This document shows positions 10,306 to 19,267 of a stretch of DNA of 64,000 nt, one piece after another (the first letter of the stretch is position 1; every line of letters begins with the position of its first letter). The notes under the pieces were generated by a model that saw nothing but the letters and a program-made list of their open reading frames with translations, was not told the origin of the DNA and did not search any database. Source of the DNA: a virus. A program made the translations under genes and the position numbers. The DNA lies in the IMG/VR virus record IMGVR_UViG_3300042458_000756, positions 1 to 64,000 of that record; one strand, 5' to 3'.

Positions 10306-11138
10306 AGTGAGCCTCCAAATGCTGCATCCAAGGATGCGTCTGCCTGTATCCTTATTTTACCAGGGGTAAAGCTATATTGCACTTTTTTAATATTCATAGG
10401 TACTCCCAGAGCCCTTGCCATTTTTAAATTAAATATTCTTTGTAGGCCTGATGATTTTATTGAAGAGTTTACTAATTGCCCGCCAAAAAATCTTCCATAA
10501 GATAGTGAGAACTGGTGAGATGCTTGTGCCCCACCAGGCTTCCTAACGGTCACTGAGGTGCCTTTGGGCATAAAGACTGTTTCACCATCCATCTCGAATA
10601 CAAGGCGCTCAGCGGACCTTGGGCGGATTACTATGGGCATTCCAGCTTCCATCACGTCAGCTTTGTTTCCAAATACATATTTTTTCTTTTGTTTTTTATT
10701 TTTAGTGGGTACAGATGATTTTGATAATTTAAAATTATAGTTTACTCTAAATGATAGACCTTCCATTTCAATTGCATAAAGATGAAATAATCTAGAAGAA
10801 GGTATGCCTGTTTTATTCCATTCATAAACATGATGCAATGATCGGGGCCTTGTTCTTGCTTGGGAATCCATATATAGCCCAAAGTCTTTTTCTATCTGAT
10901 TAAAGATAGTTGTTTTAAATAGATTTTTAAATGATTCGTTTGTGGTTAATTTTGAAAGGACTGCGGCCTCATAATATAAGAATGCTGATATTTGTGCAAC
11001 TGTACTGTCCTTGATAACTCCTGGGACTGAGCCTGCCATTAATCTTTCTAGGCCGCTTGCTGTTTGAATTAAAGCTACGCTAGAATCCAATTTCCTGATT
11101 CTCCGATCTCTTTGCAATAGAGTTGTATGCAAGGACAT
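10302..11138 (-). CDS. Minor head-tail protein, unrecognised family
   Basis: About 278 residues if it starts at the ATG at 11138. That start overlaps the previous gene by about 60 nt. An alternative ATG at 11039, preceded by AGAAAG and lying after the previous stop, would give about 245 residues. The centre carries a Lys-rich patch (KNKKQKKKY). By position between head closure and tail terminator it should be a neck or HK97-gp10-like joining protein. Confidence 0.6.
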   Translation of the reverse strand: MSLHTTLLQRDRRIRKLDSSVALIQTASGLERLMAGSVPGVIKDSTVAQISAFLYYEAAVLSKLTTNESFKNLFKTTIFNQIEKDFGLYMDSQARTRPRSLHHVYEWNKTGIPSSRLFHLYAIEMEGLSFRVNYNFKLSKSSVPTKNKKQKKKYVFGNKADVMEAGMPIVIRPRSAERLVFEMDGETVFMPKGTSVTVRKPGGAQASHQFSLSYGRFFGGQLVNSSIKSSGLQRIFNLKMARALGVPMNIKKVQYSFTPGKIRIQADASLDAAFGGSL

Positions 11139-11505
11139 TACCAAATGGATCGGTAATCGGGGTAGAGCTTATAACCTCAAATACTGTTGGGGTATTGTTT
11201 GGATAGTTTATTTCTTTCCATACTACGTTGCCGTTCATATCTCTAACGTTAGTAACCTTCTCTCTATACGTTATTGGGTCTGGAGTTCTTATCTCAAGCA
11301 TTTGCTCATTCATATACTTGTTGTTAAATGTTTGTTTGTCTCCTCCTCTGCCTGTACCAGAATTTGAAATCATTCCTTTTGCAGAACATGGAACAGACCT
11401 AGTGAATATCCACTCTTTTTTAATAGCACCAGTATTTTCATCCTGAGTGTCTAATTGAAGGTAGATATCTAGCTTCATTGGCATTAATGAAGTTGCTAGG
11501 CTCAT
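11080..11505 (-). CDS. Probable head-closure (stopper) protein
   Basis: 141 residues. The ATG follows the previous gene's TAA directly (TAAATG), so the two are coupled. Its beta-rich sequence and position between the adaptor and the neck gene match SPP1 gp16-type closure proteins. Function is inferred from order; no motif proves it. Confidence 0.5.
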   Translation of the reverse strand: MSLATSLMPMKLDIYLQLDTQDENTGAIKKEWIFTRSVPCSAKGMISNSGTGRGGDKQTFNNKYMNEQMLEIRTPDPITYREKVTNVRDMNGNVVWKEINYPNNTPTVFEVISSTPITDPFGNVLAYNSIAKRSENQEIGF

Positions 11506-12474
11506 TTAGAATACGACCATGCCATTTGTTACATATGGCGCAAGCAGTTGATCCGCGTATAAATTTCCAGTTCCTCTGTGTGCGTCTTCCATAAACTCAA
11601 ACTTCCAGTCAAATGTGCTTATGTTTTTTACGTATTTATCTTTCCATGCACGATCTTGCTCAAAGTATTGTTTCATTAAAATTTTACAAGCTTCTTTAAC
11701 ATTGTCTGGAACATAGTTCCAGCCAAATAAACCTTCAACCTGGTATCTAAGGTCTTTCTTAAATGTTCCAGAATGACCCCTGCTATTAACTGATGGGGTA
11801 ACCATTCCGTTTGCTGAGTATATTGTGTCGTCTTGAAGATCTTGTAGATTAACTCTGACTCCGTAATTTGATTCAGAAACTATTGGTATATAGAACCAGT
11901 TGTTTACGGAAAGCGCAGAATCAAATACTTTAACATCTTGCTCATAAAGTTTTGTAATTTGCTCTATTCTAATTGGAAGCGGAAGAATGTCTGATCCGTG
12001 ACCTTGTGCAACTTGTGTGCCTATATAGCTATGAAAAAATTGATTTGTATACGCTTCAATTAATTTTCTAGCATATTTCTCTGCTTGCTGTAAATCATTA
12101 TATGTTTTATGATTTGGGTCAGAAGGGTCCGTCCCAATATTCAAATCGTCAATTACATCGTATATATTTACATACGGCGTAACAATATCTACCATTTGAA
12201 TGTTTGAAGAAGATACACCAGAGACTGAATAAGTCCATTCAATTCTAAGCTTTTTAGGTTGGCTTGCGATTGTATGTGGAATTATAATTTCATACGTTCC
12301 GATATCTGTATCTAGTTTTGTGGCAGTATAAGTTGCTATTGTAGCGCTTAGAGTACCAGATGGTAATGCTTCTTTTACTACCGCAGTTACACTACCAGTT
12401 GCATCTGTTATTTCTCCACCCCAGTATAATTTAAATCTTACTGGTGAAGCTTGCTTTACATATATTTCTGCCAT
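11506..12474 (-). CDS. Head-tail adaptor-like protein
   Basis: 322 residues from the ATG at 12474; a TTG one codon upstream is less likely. The first ~105 residues look like an Ig-like beta domain (SGTLSATIATY region). Residues ~110-200 carry the helical segment (DLQQAEKYARKLIEAYTNQFF) typical of gp6/gp15-type connectors that bind the portal. The fusion of a beta domain ahead of the adaptor is unusual for the family, which is usually about 100-150 residues. Confidence 0.6.
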   Translation of the reverse strand: MAEIYVKQASPVRFKLYWGGEITDATGSVTAVVKEALPSGTLSATIATYTATKLDTDIGTYEIIIPHTIASQPKKLRIEWTYSVSGVSSSNIQMVDIVTPYVNIYDVIDDLNIGTDPSDPNHKTYNDLQQAEKYARKLIEAYTNQFFHSYIGTQVAQGHGSDILPLPIRIEQITKLYEQDVKVFDSALSVNNWFYIPIVSESNYGVRVNLQDLQDDTIYSANGMVTPSVNSRGHSGTFKKDLRYQVEGLFGWNYVPDNVKEACKILMKQYFEQDRAWKDKYVKNISTFDWKFEFMEDAHRGTGNLYADQLLAPYVTNGMVVF

Positions 12475-12490
12475 CAACTTATGTTAACGT

Positions 12491-12883
12491 TTAGTTATAG
12501 AAGTCTTGAACTTCCTTTGGTGTCGCTAAACGAAAACCCTCCTCTGTATCAAAGATTTTTTGAGCATCATCTTCAGACATTGCTATAAAAGGATGATCTT
12601 TTGTAAAGGTATATCCGTGGATATCGTATCTGTGATTATCTCTTGTCATTCTTACAAGCAGGGTATCTTCTGGTTGCGCTTTTGGATCAAACTTTGGAAG
12701 AATTTCAATTTCTTCTGTGTCTCTTTCAATTGCCTCTACCGTACTTTGATATACACTCCAGGTAACGCCTTCTTCTGCTAGAGCTGCAATAATGTCTTTT
12801 TTGTTCTTTAGGCCTTCTGTATCAACTGCAAAATCTGTTGCAATTACTTTTAATTCAGCCACCTTTAATGTGTCAAACGACAT
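12491..12883 (-). CDS. Rho-N/SAP-like head-associated protein
   Basis: 130 residues. The N-terminus (LKVAELKVIATDF...LKNKKDIIAAL) has the helix-extended-helix pattern of HeH/SAP/Rho-N domains, common in phage proteins encoded just after the capsid gene. The C-terminal half is acidic with no motif recognised. A clear ribosome site (AGGAG) lies upstream. Likely a head-connector accessory; nucleic-acid binding is possible but unproven. Confidence 0.6.
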   Translation of the reverse strand: MSFDTLKVAELKVIATDFAVDTEGLKNKKDIIAALAEEGVTWSVYQSTVEAIERDTEEIEILPKFDPKAQPEDTLLVRMTRDNHRYDIHGYTFTKDHPFIAMSEDDAQKIFDTEEGFRLATPKEVQDFYN

Positions 12884-12942
12884 ATTTTATTTCTCCTTTT
12901 TCTAGGTCCTTTAATTATAGCATTGTTAAATTTAAATGAAAA

Positions 12943-12964
12943 GCCCCCAAAATTAATTGGGGGC
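12943..12964 (-). terminator. Terminator after the major capsid gene
   Basis: The stem GCCCCCAA/TTGGGGGC with a short AT loop is followed on the minus strand by TTTTCATTT. It lies directly behind the capsid gene, matching the arrangement after the tail tube gene. Confidence 0.75.
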
Positions 12965-12990
12965 CTTTCTGTAGTCTAATTCTTAATTAA

Positions 12991-14040
12991 TTAAGAAGCA
13001 ACCTTAACGTTCTTTACAACGACCCAAGCGTCTGCCTGCTCGATTTGAACGCCAACACGAGTATACATTGTGTACTCAATTGTGTCCTTACGTGGCTGGA
13101 AGAAGCGGTAAACAGTTACATCACGCTTGATACCAATAACTACGTTATTTGGGAATGTCAAGTGGACGTCTCCGTGTGAACCTGATGGGGTTGCGTATGT
13201 ACCTGTCTGTGTCTCAGGAAGCAATGGAACTTCAATGATTGGAATACCAAATGCGTATGGAGCTACATATCCTGCTGGACCTCCAAGAACAGGAACATCG
13301 CCACGGATAATGCCAGAGGCAATATCTTGTGGAGTAACGTTCTGAATGTTCTGTGAGTTAGAGAACAAGTAATCTTGGATCAAGTTTGATCCAGAAAGGA
13401 AGCGAAGGTCTGTACGACGTTGCTTGTACTTACGTGGCATTGCCTTAAGAGCCTTGTTGAAGATCTCACGGGAAATTCCCGCACCTGCTGCATCTACTAC
13501 GCGACCATGTGTCTTTGCCTTCTTAACTGCACCGTCAAATGACTTGTACAGAGCATCGGCTGAAAGTGATGTGTCACCGTTAAGAATAAGATCTTCGATG
13601 TCATTTCCAGCTTGTGTTGCCATCATACGTGCAATATGATCTTCAAGATCTGCACCTTCGATGTTGTCTTCTAGAGACTCAGTTGAAAGTTCCCAGTCCA
13701 TGCGGAGCTTCTTTGTTGTGAGAGAGATCTTTGAGAATGTTACGCCTTGGTTTATGGCTGTGTTTTCTCCTTCGGATGCAAGCTTTACAAGCTTTTCTCC
13801 TACTGACATACGATCAATTTCTGTTGTGTCTGATTTCATACGAACCGTACGTGCAACTTTACCAATTACGGTAGCATCGAACATATAGTCCAAGAATCTT
13901 GCTGATTGTTCTGGGTTTAGAAGTCCACCGTTGCCATTTTCTGAAGCAACATGAACGCCTGAACCACCTGTTGAAGAACCGAAACCAGTTGATACTGTTG
14001 TACCAGCTGCTGCGGCCTTTTCTAATAATTCATTACTCAT
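12991..14040 (-). CDS. Major capsid protein, HK97 fold
   Basis: 349 residues. The Gly/Ser-rich N-terminus is followed by features of HK97-fold capsids: an N-arm, the E-loop region, a long central helix (LEDHIARMMATQAGNDIEDLILNG, in part) and a C-terminal segment with PRKDTIEYTMYTRVG. It lies directly after the protease/scaffold gene and before a strong terminator, as the most highly expressed gene should. Codon use here is more GC-rich at third positions than in the fibre genes, consistent with high expression. Confidence 0.9.
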   Translation of the reverse strand: MSNELLEKAAAAGTTVSTGFGSSTGGSGVHVASENGNGGLLNPEQSARFLDYMFDATVIGKVARTVRMKSDTTEIDRMSVGEKLVKLASEGENTAINQGVTFSKISLTTKKLRMDWELSTESLEDNIEGADLEDHIARMMATQAGNDIEDLILNGDTSLSADALYKSFDGAVKKAKTHGRVVDAAGAGISREIFNKALKAMPRKYKQRRTDLRFLSGSNLIQDYLFSNSQNIQNVTPQDIASGIIRGDVPVLGGPAGYVAPYAFGIPIIEVPLLPETQTGTYATPSGSHGDVHLTFPNNVVIGIKRDVTVYRFFQPRKDTIEYTMYTRVGVQIEQADAWVVVKNVKVAS

Positions 14041-14061
14041 TTTTATTTCACCTACCTTATT

Positions 14062-14628
14062 TTAGTTAAAGATTTCATTTACGGAACCGAGGAAAGCTCC
14101 AGACCATTTTGATTTTGATTTGGTAAATACCTCAGACCCGCCAAGGTCAGAGGACTTCTTAATTGCGGTATCGCCTTCTACGGCATCAACCTGCTTTTGA
14201 ACACCATCAATGGTGCCCTTTATTTCTGTCACAGCAGCACTAAGTGCGCTGTGCTTTTCTGCCAACTCAGAAATTCTATCGTCGACGCTTTTGCTGAAAG
14301 CTTCTACAGATGTCTTAATCTCTGTAACTTGTGCAGCATTTGCTTCTGTAGCTTTTGTGAGTGTCTCTGCGAAAAAGCCTTTGAGATCGCCTAACATTTT
14401 TGCAAAATCAGGTTCATCAACCATAACTTCTACTGTATCGGCTGCTTTTTCAACGTTGTCGGCAGAGGCTTCTTCAGTTGCAACTTCTGCAACTTCTGAT
14501 GATTTGTCAAAAAGATCGACATTTGCTTCATCTGCTGCTGGAGCTTCTACGGCTACTGCGTCAGTTGATTCGATTGCTGCTTCTGCTACTGGAGCTTCTA
14601 CAACATTATCAATGTTTGTATCTGACAT
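14062..14628 (-). CDS. Scaffold protein from internal in-frame start
   Basis: At codon 263 of the protease gene an ATG (14628) is preceded by AAGGAGG with 6 nt spacing, the best ribosome site in the region. It would make a separate 188-residue acidic scaffold identical to the protease C-terminus. The same arrangement is known for lambda gpC/Nu3. The sequence shows the site; production of the short form is inference. Confidence 0.75.
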   Translation of the reverse strand: MSDTNIDNVVEAPVAEAAIESTDAVAVEAPAADEANVDLFDKSSEVAEVATEEASADNVEKAADTVEVMVDEPDFAKMLGDLKGFFAETLTKATEANAAQVTEIKTSVEAFSKSVDDRISELAEKHSALSAAVTEIKGTIDGVQKQVDAVEGDTAIKKSSDLGGSEVFTKSKSKWSGAFLGSVNEIFN

Positions 14629-15414
14629 TTTATTACCTCCTTCTACGTTTGCCTGTTTTGCTAATTGTGTTTCAGGCAACGGTAATCTTGACTTCTTAAA
14701 TGAAGCAAGAATCTTATCTATTTCTTTTGACTTGTTAATATCTGAACTTTCTACCCAACCAATTAGCGAGGCTGGTTTTCCAGATATAGGTGAATCAAAA
14801 GTTTTTTCTGTAGACATAAACACTGAGTCGCTGTCTTCGCAATAAAAAATATTTTCTGTTACTACATTTGTAGCAAGGCCTTTGTAAATCATTTGTCCGT
14901 TAACCTTTTCGATTGACAAAATATTACATAGCTCATTTGCTGGTGAGTCAACAATTGAAAGTTCAACTAGATCGTAGTCCTTGATAAATCTGACTGCTTC
15001 TCCTGTTGCTTTGTTAACTTCGTTGTCTGACTCTTTAATCTTTCCGCCAATTGAAAAACCAGAAAGAGTGCCATCAAGAACTTTTTCCCAAGTATCTTGT
15101 GCACCCTTTGAAATGTATGAAGTTACATAAACGCCATTGTAAAAAGTTTGAGATTTTTGGTCGTAGTATGTTTCTGGCTTGAATGAAACAACTTTACCAA
15201 CTGCATTTGACTGATGCATCTCACGGAGATTTCCTCTGAAGTTTTCAAAAGCTTTTACGCTTGCTTCTGCTGTGACTACATCGCCTGTCTGGTCAACATT
15301 GTCTAATGTTGCAAAACCAGATACAGTTCTATTTTCTCGATTGACCTTAGTAAACGGAATCGACAAATGTAGATTTTCGCCATTACTAGACCAATGGCCT
15401 TTTTCAATGTTCAT
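14062..15414 (-). CDS. Prohead protease fused to scaffold domain
   Basis: 450 residues. Residues 1-165 are an HK97-type (S78) prohead protease: a probable catalytic His at MHQSNAVG and Ser at VELSIVDSPAN. Residues ~265-450 are acidic, Ala/Glu/Val-rich and coiled, as in scaffolds. The full-length product would carry the protease into the procapsid; the scaffold would then be digested. It lies between portal and capsid. See the internal start at 14628. Confidence 0.88.
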   Translation of the reverse strand: MNIEKGHWSSNGENLHLSIPFTKVNRENRTVSGFATLDNVDQTGDVVTAEASVKAFENFRGNLREMHQSNAVGKVVSFKPETYYDQKSQTFYNGVYVTSYISKGAQDTWEKVLDGTLSGFSIGGKIKESDNEVNKATGEAVRFIKDYDLVELSIVDSPANELCNILSIEKVNGQMIYKGLATNVVTENIFYCEDSDSVFMSTEKTFDSPISGKPASLIGWVESSDINKSKEIDKILASFKKSRLPLPETQLAKQANVEGGNKMSDTNIDNVVEAPVAEAAIESTDAVAVEAPAADEANVDLFDKSSEVAEVATEEASADNVEKAADTVEVMVDEPDFAKMLGDLKGFFAETLTKATEANAAQVTEIKTSVEAFSKSVDDRISELAEKHSALSAAVTEIKGTIDGVQKQVDAVEGDTAIKKSSDLGGSEVFTKSKSKWSGAFLGSVNEIFN

Positions 15415-15467
15415 ATGGTTAATTTTAGTGGTTTATCTACTATAACGCAAATAACAGTTGATTAAAC

Positions 15468-17057
15468 TTATTTGACTTTTGGACCATCGCCCTTGGGGTT
15501 TCTGGCTTCTCCGCTTTTATCTGGGGCATTGGCGGATCTTTGCTGATCTCGCTTTTTATTTCCAGTAGATTTTGCTTGCTGGTCAGCCACCTGCTGTGGC
15601 TTTAAATCTACCATTTCGTCCCCGCCGTCAACGGTTGTCATATTCTTTCTAATACGAACTTCGTTTGGAGTTATTACCTGCATTCTTAAATAAATTTCAT
15701 CAATACGGCTTTGAGTCTCTTCATCAGTAAGGCTAAGCTCGTTAAATTTTAATTGTACGACATCTGTCTTTTCGGCAATTAAATAATTTAATTTCTTTTC
15801 AAGTCTATCCTGTGAAGGTCGGCAAACCTGTTCCTTAAATGTCTTGTCCGCATCTCTGGCAGCTGCTAGGTTAATTCCTTCTGGAATACCTATCTTGCTA
15901 ATTGGAACACGGTGAGCTAATAGGATTTCATCTCTATTAGACTTACGATAGATATTAAATGAAGACTCTTGTTCTCCTGCTTCAATTGGCTCCATCTTAA
16001 ATTCAGTCTTTGAGTCTGGAGTATCGGCTGGGAGTGGAATATAAAGGGATCTGTGATTCTTGCCTTTTAGCCCAACCTGGAAAAATTCAAGCAATTTTCT
16101 TTCTGACTCTGGTGAAAGCTTTGCTCCCTTTACTGTAATAATATATCTTGGGACCGCCTTGTTTTCAAAGTAGTCTAAGTTATATCTGCCAGCAAATTCA
16201 TTTCCTGCCAGCGCTTGCTGTGCTGCAATAATGTCTGGGACTCCGTAGTAGTTATTCATTGGAGTGTACTTCTTTAAATGGATAATTTCATTTGGTCGAT
16301 CTTCTTGACCAGCAATTGGGCTTGGTGTTTCAAGGTCTCCAAAATTTCTAAAATAGACTGCCTTGCCATAAAGCAATTGAATAAATCCATCACGTAATCT
16401 ACGTACACGCATTGTCTTGGCTGGTATGTGGCCTATGTAGCCTATGTCTCCAGCAGTTGTACGTCCAACCTCTATGTAGCCGTTTCCAGTTGCCTCAAGG
16501 TCCGTGTAGGCCTTTATAAGGGTCTCTGTAAATGACTCCTCTTCGTTGCAATCATCGAGCCAGCGATCTAACTGTGTTTTAATTCTATCAATTTTTGCAC
16601 GTGCTCTGTCGACCTGCTTTTGATCGGTTATGGCATCCATTGCATCTTTTGCTTTTGATGTCTCAGTAAACATATATCCTAGACCAACAATATTAGAAAC
16701 CTTTGCATTAATTGCTGCGTAATTGTATGTTGAAACTTCATATATTTTTGAAAGATATTCTAAATTATAAGTTGGCTCGACAAGGTCAAATAAAGCATAT
16801 CCGCTAATTGCTTGCTGCAAAAGGTTTTGTTGTGTTCCTGCGCCGTCGACTCCTACAAAAGCCTTTGAAAAATCACGATTAATTTTGCGCTTAAAGTTTG
16901 TTCCAAGTCCTCTAAGTTTTTTAATTTCTTCTAAGCCCATTTTAAATGGGTCTTCTGACTCTTCTGCTTTTTGAAAATGAAACCAATCAGATGTATTTGA
17001 AATGTCAATTGTATTGGAAGAGCTGTCGTCTTCTAAAACTTCTATATTGCGTGTCAT
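15468..17057 (-). CDS. Portal protein
   Basis: 529 residues. Recognisable portal-family segments include LEATGNGYIEVGR, GVPDIIAAQQALAGNE and the region around RNLDYFENKAVPRYIIT. The portal forms the dodecameric DNA gate of the capsid. Its ATG overlaps the previous stop (ATGA), so it is translationally coupled. The C-terminal ~50 residues are Gln/Lys/Pro-rich and disordered. It lies directly upstream of protease and capsid. Confidence 0.88.
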   Translation of the reverse strand: MTRNIEVLEDDSSSNTIDISNTSDWFHFQKAEESEDPFKMGLEEIKKLRGLGTNFKRKINRDFSKAFVGVDGAGTQQNLLQQAISGYALFDLVEPTYNLEYLSKIYEVSTYNYAAINAKVSNIVGLGYMFTETSKAKDAMDAITDQKQVDRARAKIDRIKTQLDRWLDDCNEEESFTETLIKAYTDLEATGNGYIEVGRTTAGDIGYIGHIPAKTMRVRRLRDGFIQLLYGKAVYFRNFGDLETPSPIAGQEDRPNEIIHLKKYTPMNNYYGVPDIIAAQQALAGNEFAGRYNLDYFENKAVPRYIITVKGAKLSPESERKLLEFFQVGLKGKNHRSLYIPLPADTPDSKTEFKMEPIEAGEQESSFNIYRKSNRDEILLAHRVPISKIGIPEGINLAAARDADKTFKEQVCRPSQDRLEKKLNYLIAEKTDVVQLKFNELSLTDEETQSRIDEIYLRMQVITPNEVRIRKNMTTVDGGDEMVDLKPQQVADQQAKSTGNKKRDQQRSANAPDKSGEARNPKGDGPKVK

Positions 17058-17392
17058 TGTACTTTACCGCCTCTTGATACAGAGTCTTTATAAACTCCTA
17101 TGTCATATGGATCTGGGGGAAGTCCCCATCTAAGTCTTTGTTCTTGCTCTTCAAGCTCTTCGTTGTTGATCTTTCTTCTTCCAGAAAGAAATTTAGGCTG
17201 GCCCTCATGAATACCGTATGAGCGAACCTCTCTAGCCAAAGCATCGATTTTGGATCTATTGCCTTTGATTGCCGTGATCGAAAGAAAATTGCCATCATCA
17301 TCTCCAATCCATCTGCCATCAGGCATTTCCCAGACGTATATGCCAAGGGTTGTCTCTTCGACAATTTTAGTGTTTTTCTTTAAGATATCCAT
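17054..17392 (-). CDS. Conserved-type small protein upstream of portal
   Basis: 112 residues from the ATG at 17392; a TTG 9 nt further upstream is also open. The sequence is charged, with a WEMPDGRWIGDDDGNFLS segment and a Pro-rich C-terminal region (WGLPPDPYDIG). It overlaps the portal start by 4 nt. I do not recognise the family; coupling suggests a head-assembly accessory. Confidence 0.65.
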   Translation of the reverse strand: MDILKKNTKIVEETTLGIYVWEMPDGRWIGDDDGNFLSITAIKGNRSKIDALAREVRSYGIHEGQPKFLSGRRKINNEELEEQEQRLRWGLPPDPYDIGVYKDSVSRGGKVQ

Positions 17393-17454
17393 AGACCACA
17401 ATCATACCATTATCTGAGACCAAAGTCCAGATTTATGCCATGCCTTTGCAAATA

Positions 17455-19260
17455 TTAAAGACTTACTGACAGCGGCTCTACAGAAGTCAATGTAAATGAG
17501 GTAGCGTCATTCCCGTTTGTTGCCTCAAATATAGTCATGCTGGTGTCATCTATAACCTTTACAATATTCCCTGTATATAGCAGATAGTGCTGAGCTATCT
17601 TGGCCTGTGTGAGTGCCTCTTGATATATAGCCAAATTGTTATACATGCTTCCAATTCCTGATTTTGAATCTGTCTGGTTTTGATTAAATTTTAAGTTAGA
17701 TGCAGCCGAGGTAAAGGTTATAACAACATGGTGAGGAAGCCCTACTGACATAAAGTCAAAAACATTTGTCTCGGCTGTCCTATTTATGCCATTTACATAT
17801 ATTGAAGAAATTGCTGTTTTAGATATAACTCCAGAAGATGACCATTCATATATTTTTGAAGAAGCAGATACCAATACATTTTCTCCTAATTCTGGAGTGA
17901 ATATCATTTCAACTGATCTGACATCTGGTATATTGTTTAAGCTAAACCCATGCCCATTATGCATCTTTAATCCATTATTCTTATTGTAAGATAGAATTCT
18001 TCCATTGTTTCTTGGTAAGGCGTAATCAAAATTTGATGATACATAATACCCAGAGTTATCGCTATAAAAATTTTTTGAACTATAAAACAATATCTCTAGA
18101 TTTCTTAATATAGGTTGATACTTGCTTGTGTCATCTGATGACATGGTGACTCTTAACTCTAATATATCTGCTATCTGATTATCATTTTTATTATAGTATG
18201 GGAGGGGACTTCCATTTTTACATTCTTCCCATTCCGCCCCATCTATTCTTACCTCAACCTTAATTCCTTTTACATCATTAGACCAGTATATTTGGCTGGT
18301 AGATATGTCTAAATAATCAGGAACAATAAAATAATCTGTAAAAGAATGGCTTACTGCAACTGGGTCGGTGGTTTCTGGTAAATATAAATAAGATCCATCA
18401 TTAGACAAAGACATTCCGCTTGCAGATACATCTGCCCAGGATCTTGATAGCGGATAAGAAAATTTAAACTTTGGTTTAATTGCAGAGGAGTTCATGCTAA
18501 ACATATATCCACCGTCAGCATTAACGATTTGAGATGGATTAATTTCTTTTATTCCCTCAAGGTAGTGTTGCTTAATTTGATTTGGGGAAAGATTAAAGTT
18601 ATAAAATCCCACACAGTCAATAACAAATTTTCCATCTGCTGGTCCTGTTTTAAAATCAATAGATGAGTTGGAAAATCTATATCCATCTACTGAAGCTGTG
18701 TCAACAATGGATCCGTTTACATAAAGAGAGATTGATGCATTTTGAAATATACCAACTACGTAAAGGGACTCTGTTTTAGATGCAGTATATTGAGTTTCGC
18801 TTGATCCAACTTTAAAAACAATGTTTCCATTTTTGTAAAAAATACCTGCATTTATTGATGTGTCTGCAACTATTGTTATGTCGCTTTCAGTTGGAGGAAG
18901 AACGCACCAAGCTTCAATTGTAAAAGAGTCGTCGGCATTATGTTCGTTTGCAATTCCCTTAGAAATATAATGAATTGCTGTATATGGGAGGATCTGTGTG
19001 CCCCTGATCCCGCCAGAAATTAAAGGCATTAATTCTTTTGTTGATGCATTTACTGCGTATCCATTATTTATATTTCCAGAGTAGTCGTAAACTGGTAGCC
19101 CGCTTAATGCAGAGTATGTAAGACCGCTATCTTTTAATTGTTGATAAGTTGCAAATTGAGAAATTAATCCTGTGTAAGATGTTGCATCTCCTGATGTAAC
19201 TTCGTCTAATAAATAAAATGATGTTGGGTGGTCATTTAAGACTACGCTTTTGTATGACAT
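17455..19260 (-). CDS. LamG/concanavalin-like structural protein
   Basis: 601 residues. Residues ~100-235 form a LamG-type jelly-roll lectin pattern (SFTIEAWCVLPP, ISLYVNGSIVDTASVDG, CVGFYNFNLSPNQIKQHYLEG). A second, weaker copy lies at ~450-580 and ends in a similar YQEALTQAKIAQHYLLYTG segment. Such domains bind sugars on cell surfaces, so a receptor-binding or virion-decoration role is likely. It begins 7 nt after the preceding fibre gene stops. Confidence 0.75.
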   Translation of the reverse strand: MSYKSVVLNDHPTSFYLLDEVTSGDATSYTGLISQFATYQQLKDSGLTYSALSGLPVYDYSGNINNGYAVNASTKELMPLISGGIRGTQILPYTAIHYISKGIANEHNADDSFTIEAWCVLPPTESDITIVADTSINAGIFYKNGNIVFKVGSSETQYTASKTESLYVVGIFQNASISLYVNGSIVDTASVDGYRFSNSSIDFKTGPADGKFVIDCVGFYNFNLSPNQIKQHYLEGIKEINPSQIVNADGGYMFSMNSSAIKPKFKFSYPLSRSWADVSASGMSLSNDGSYLYLPETTDPVAVSHSFTDYFIVPDYLDISTSQIYWSNDVKGIKVEVRIDGAEWEECKNGSPLPYYNKNDNQIADILELRVTMSSDDTSKYQPILRNLEILFYSSKNFYSDNSGYYVSSNFDYALPRNNGRILSYNKNNGLKMHNGHGFSLNNIPDVRSVEMIFTPELGENVLVSASSKIYEWSSSGVISKTAISSIYVNGINRTAETNVFDFMSVGLPHHVVITFTSAASNLKFNQNQTDSKSGIGSMYNNLAIYQEALTQAKIAQHYLLYTGNIVKVIDDTSMTIFEATNGNDATSFTLTSVEPLSVSL

Positions 19261-19267
19261 CCCAAAC

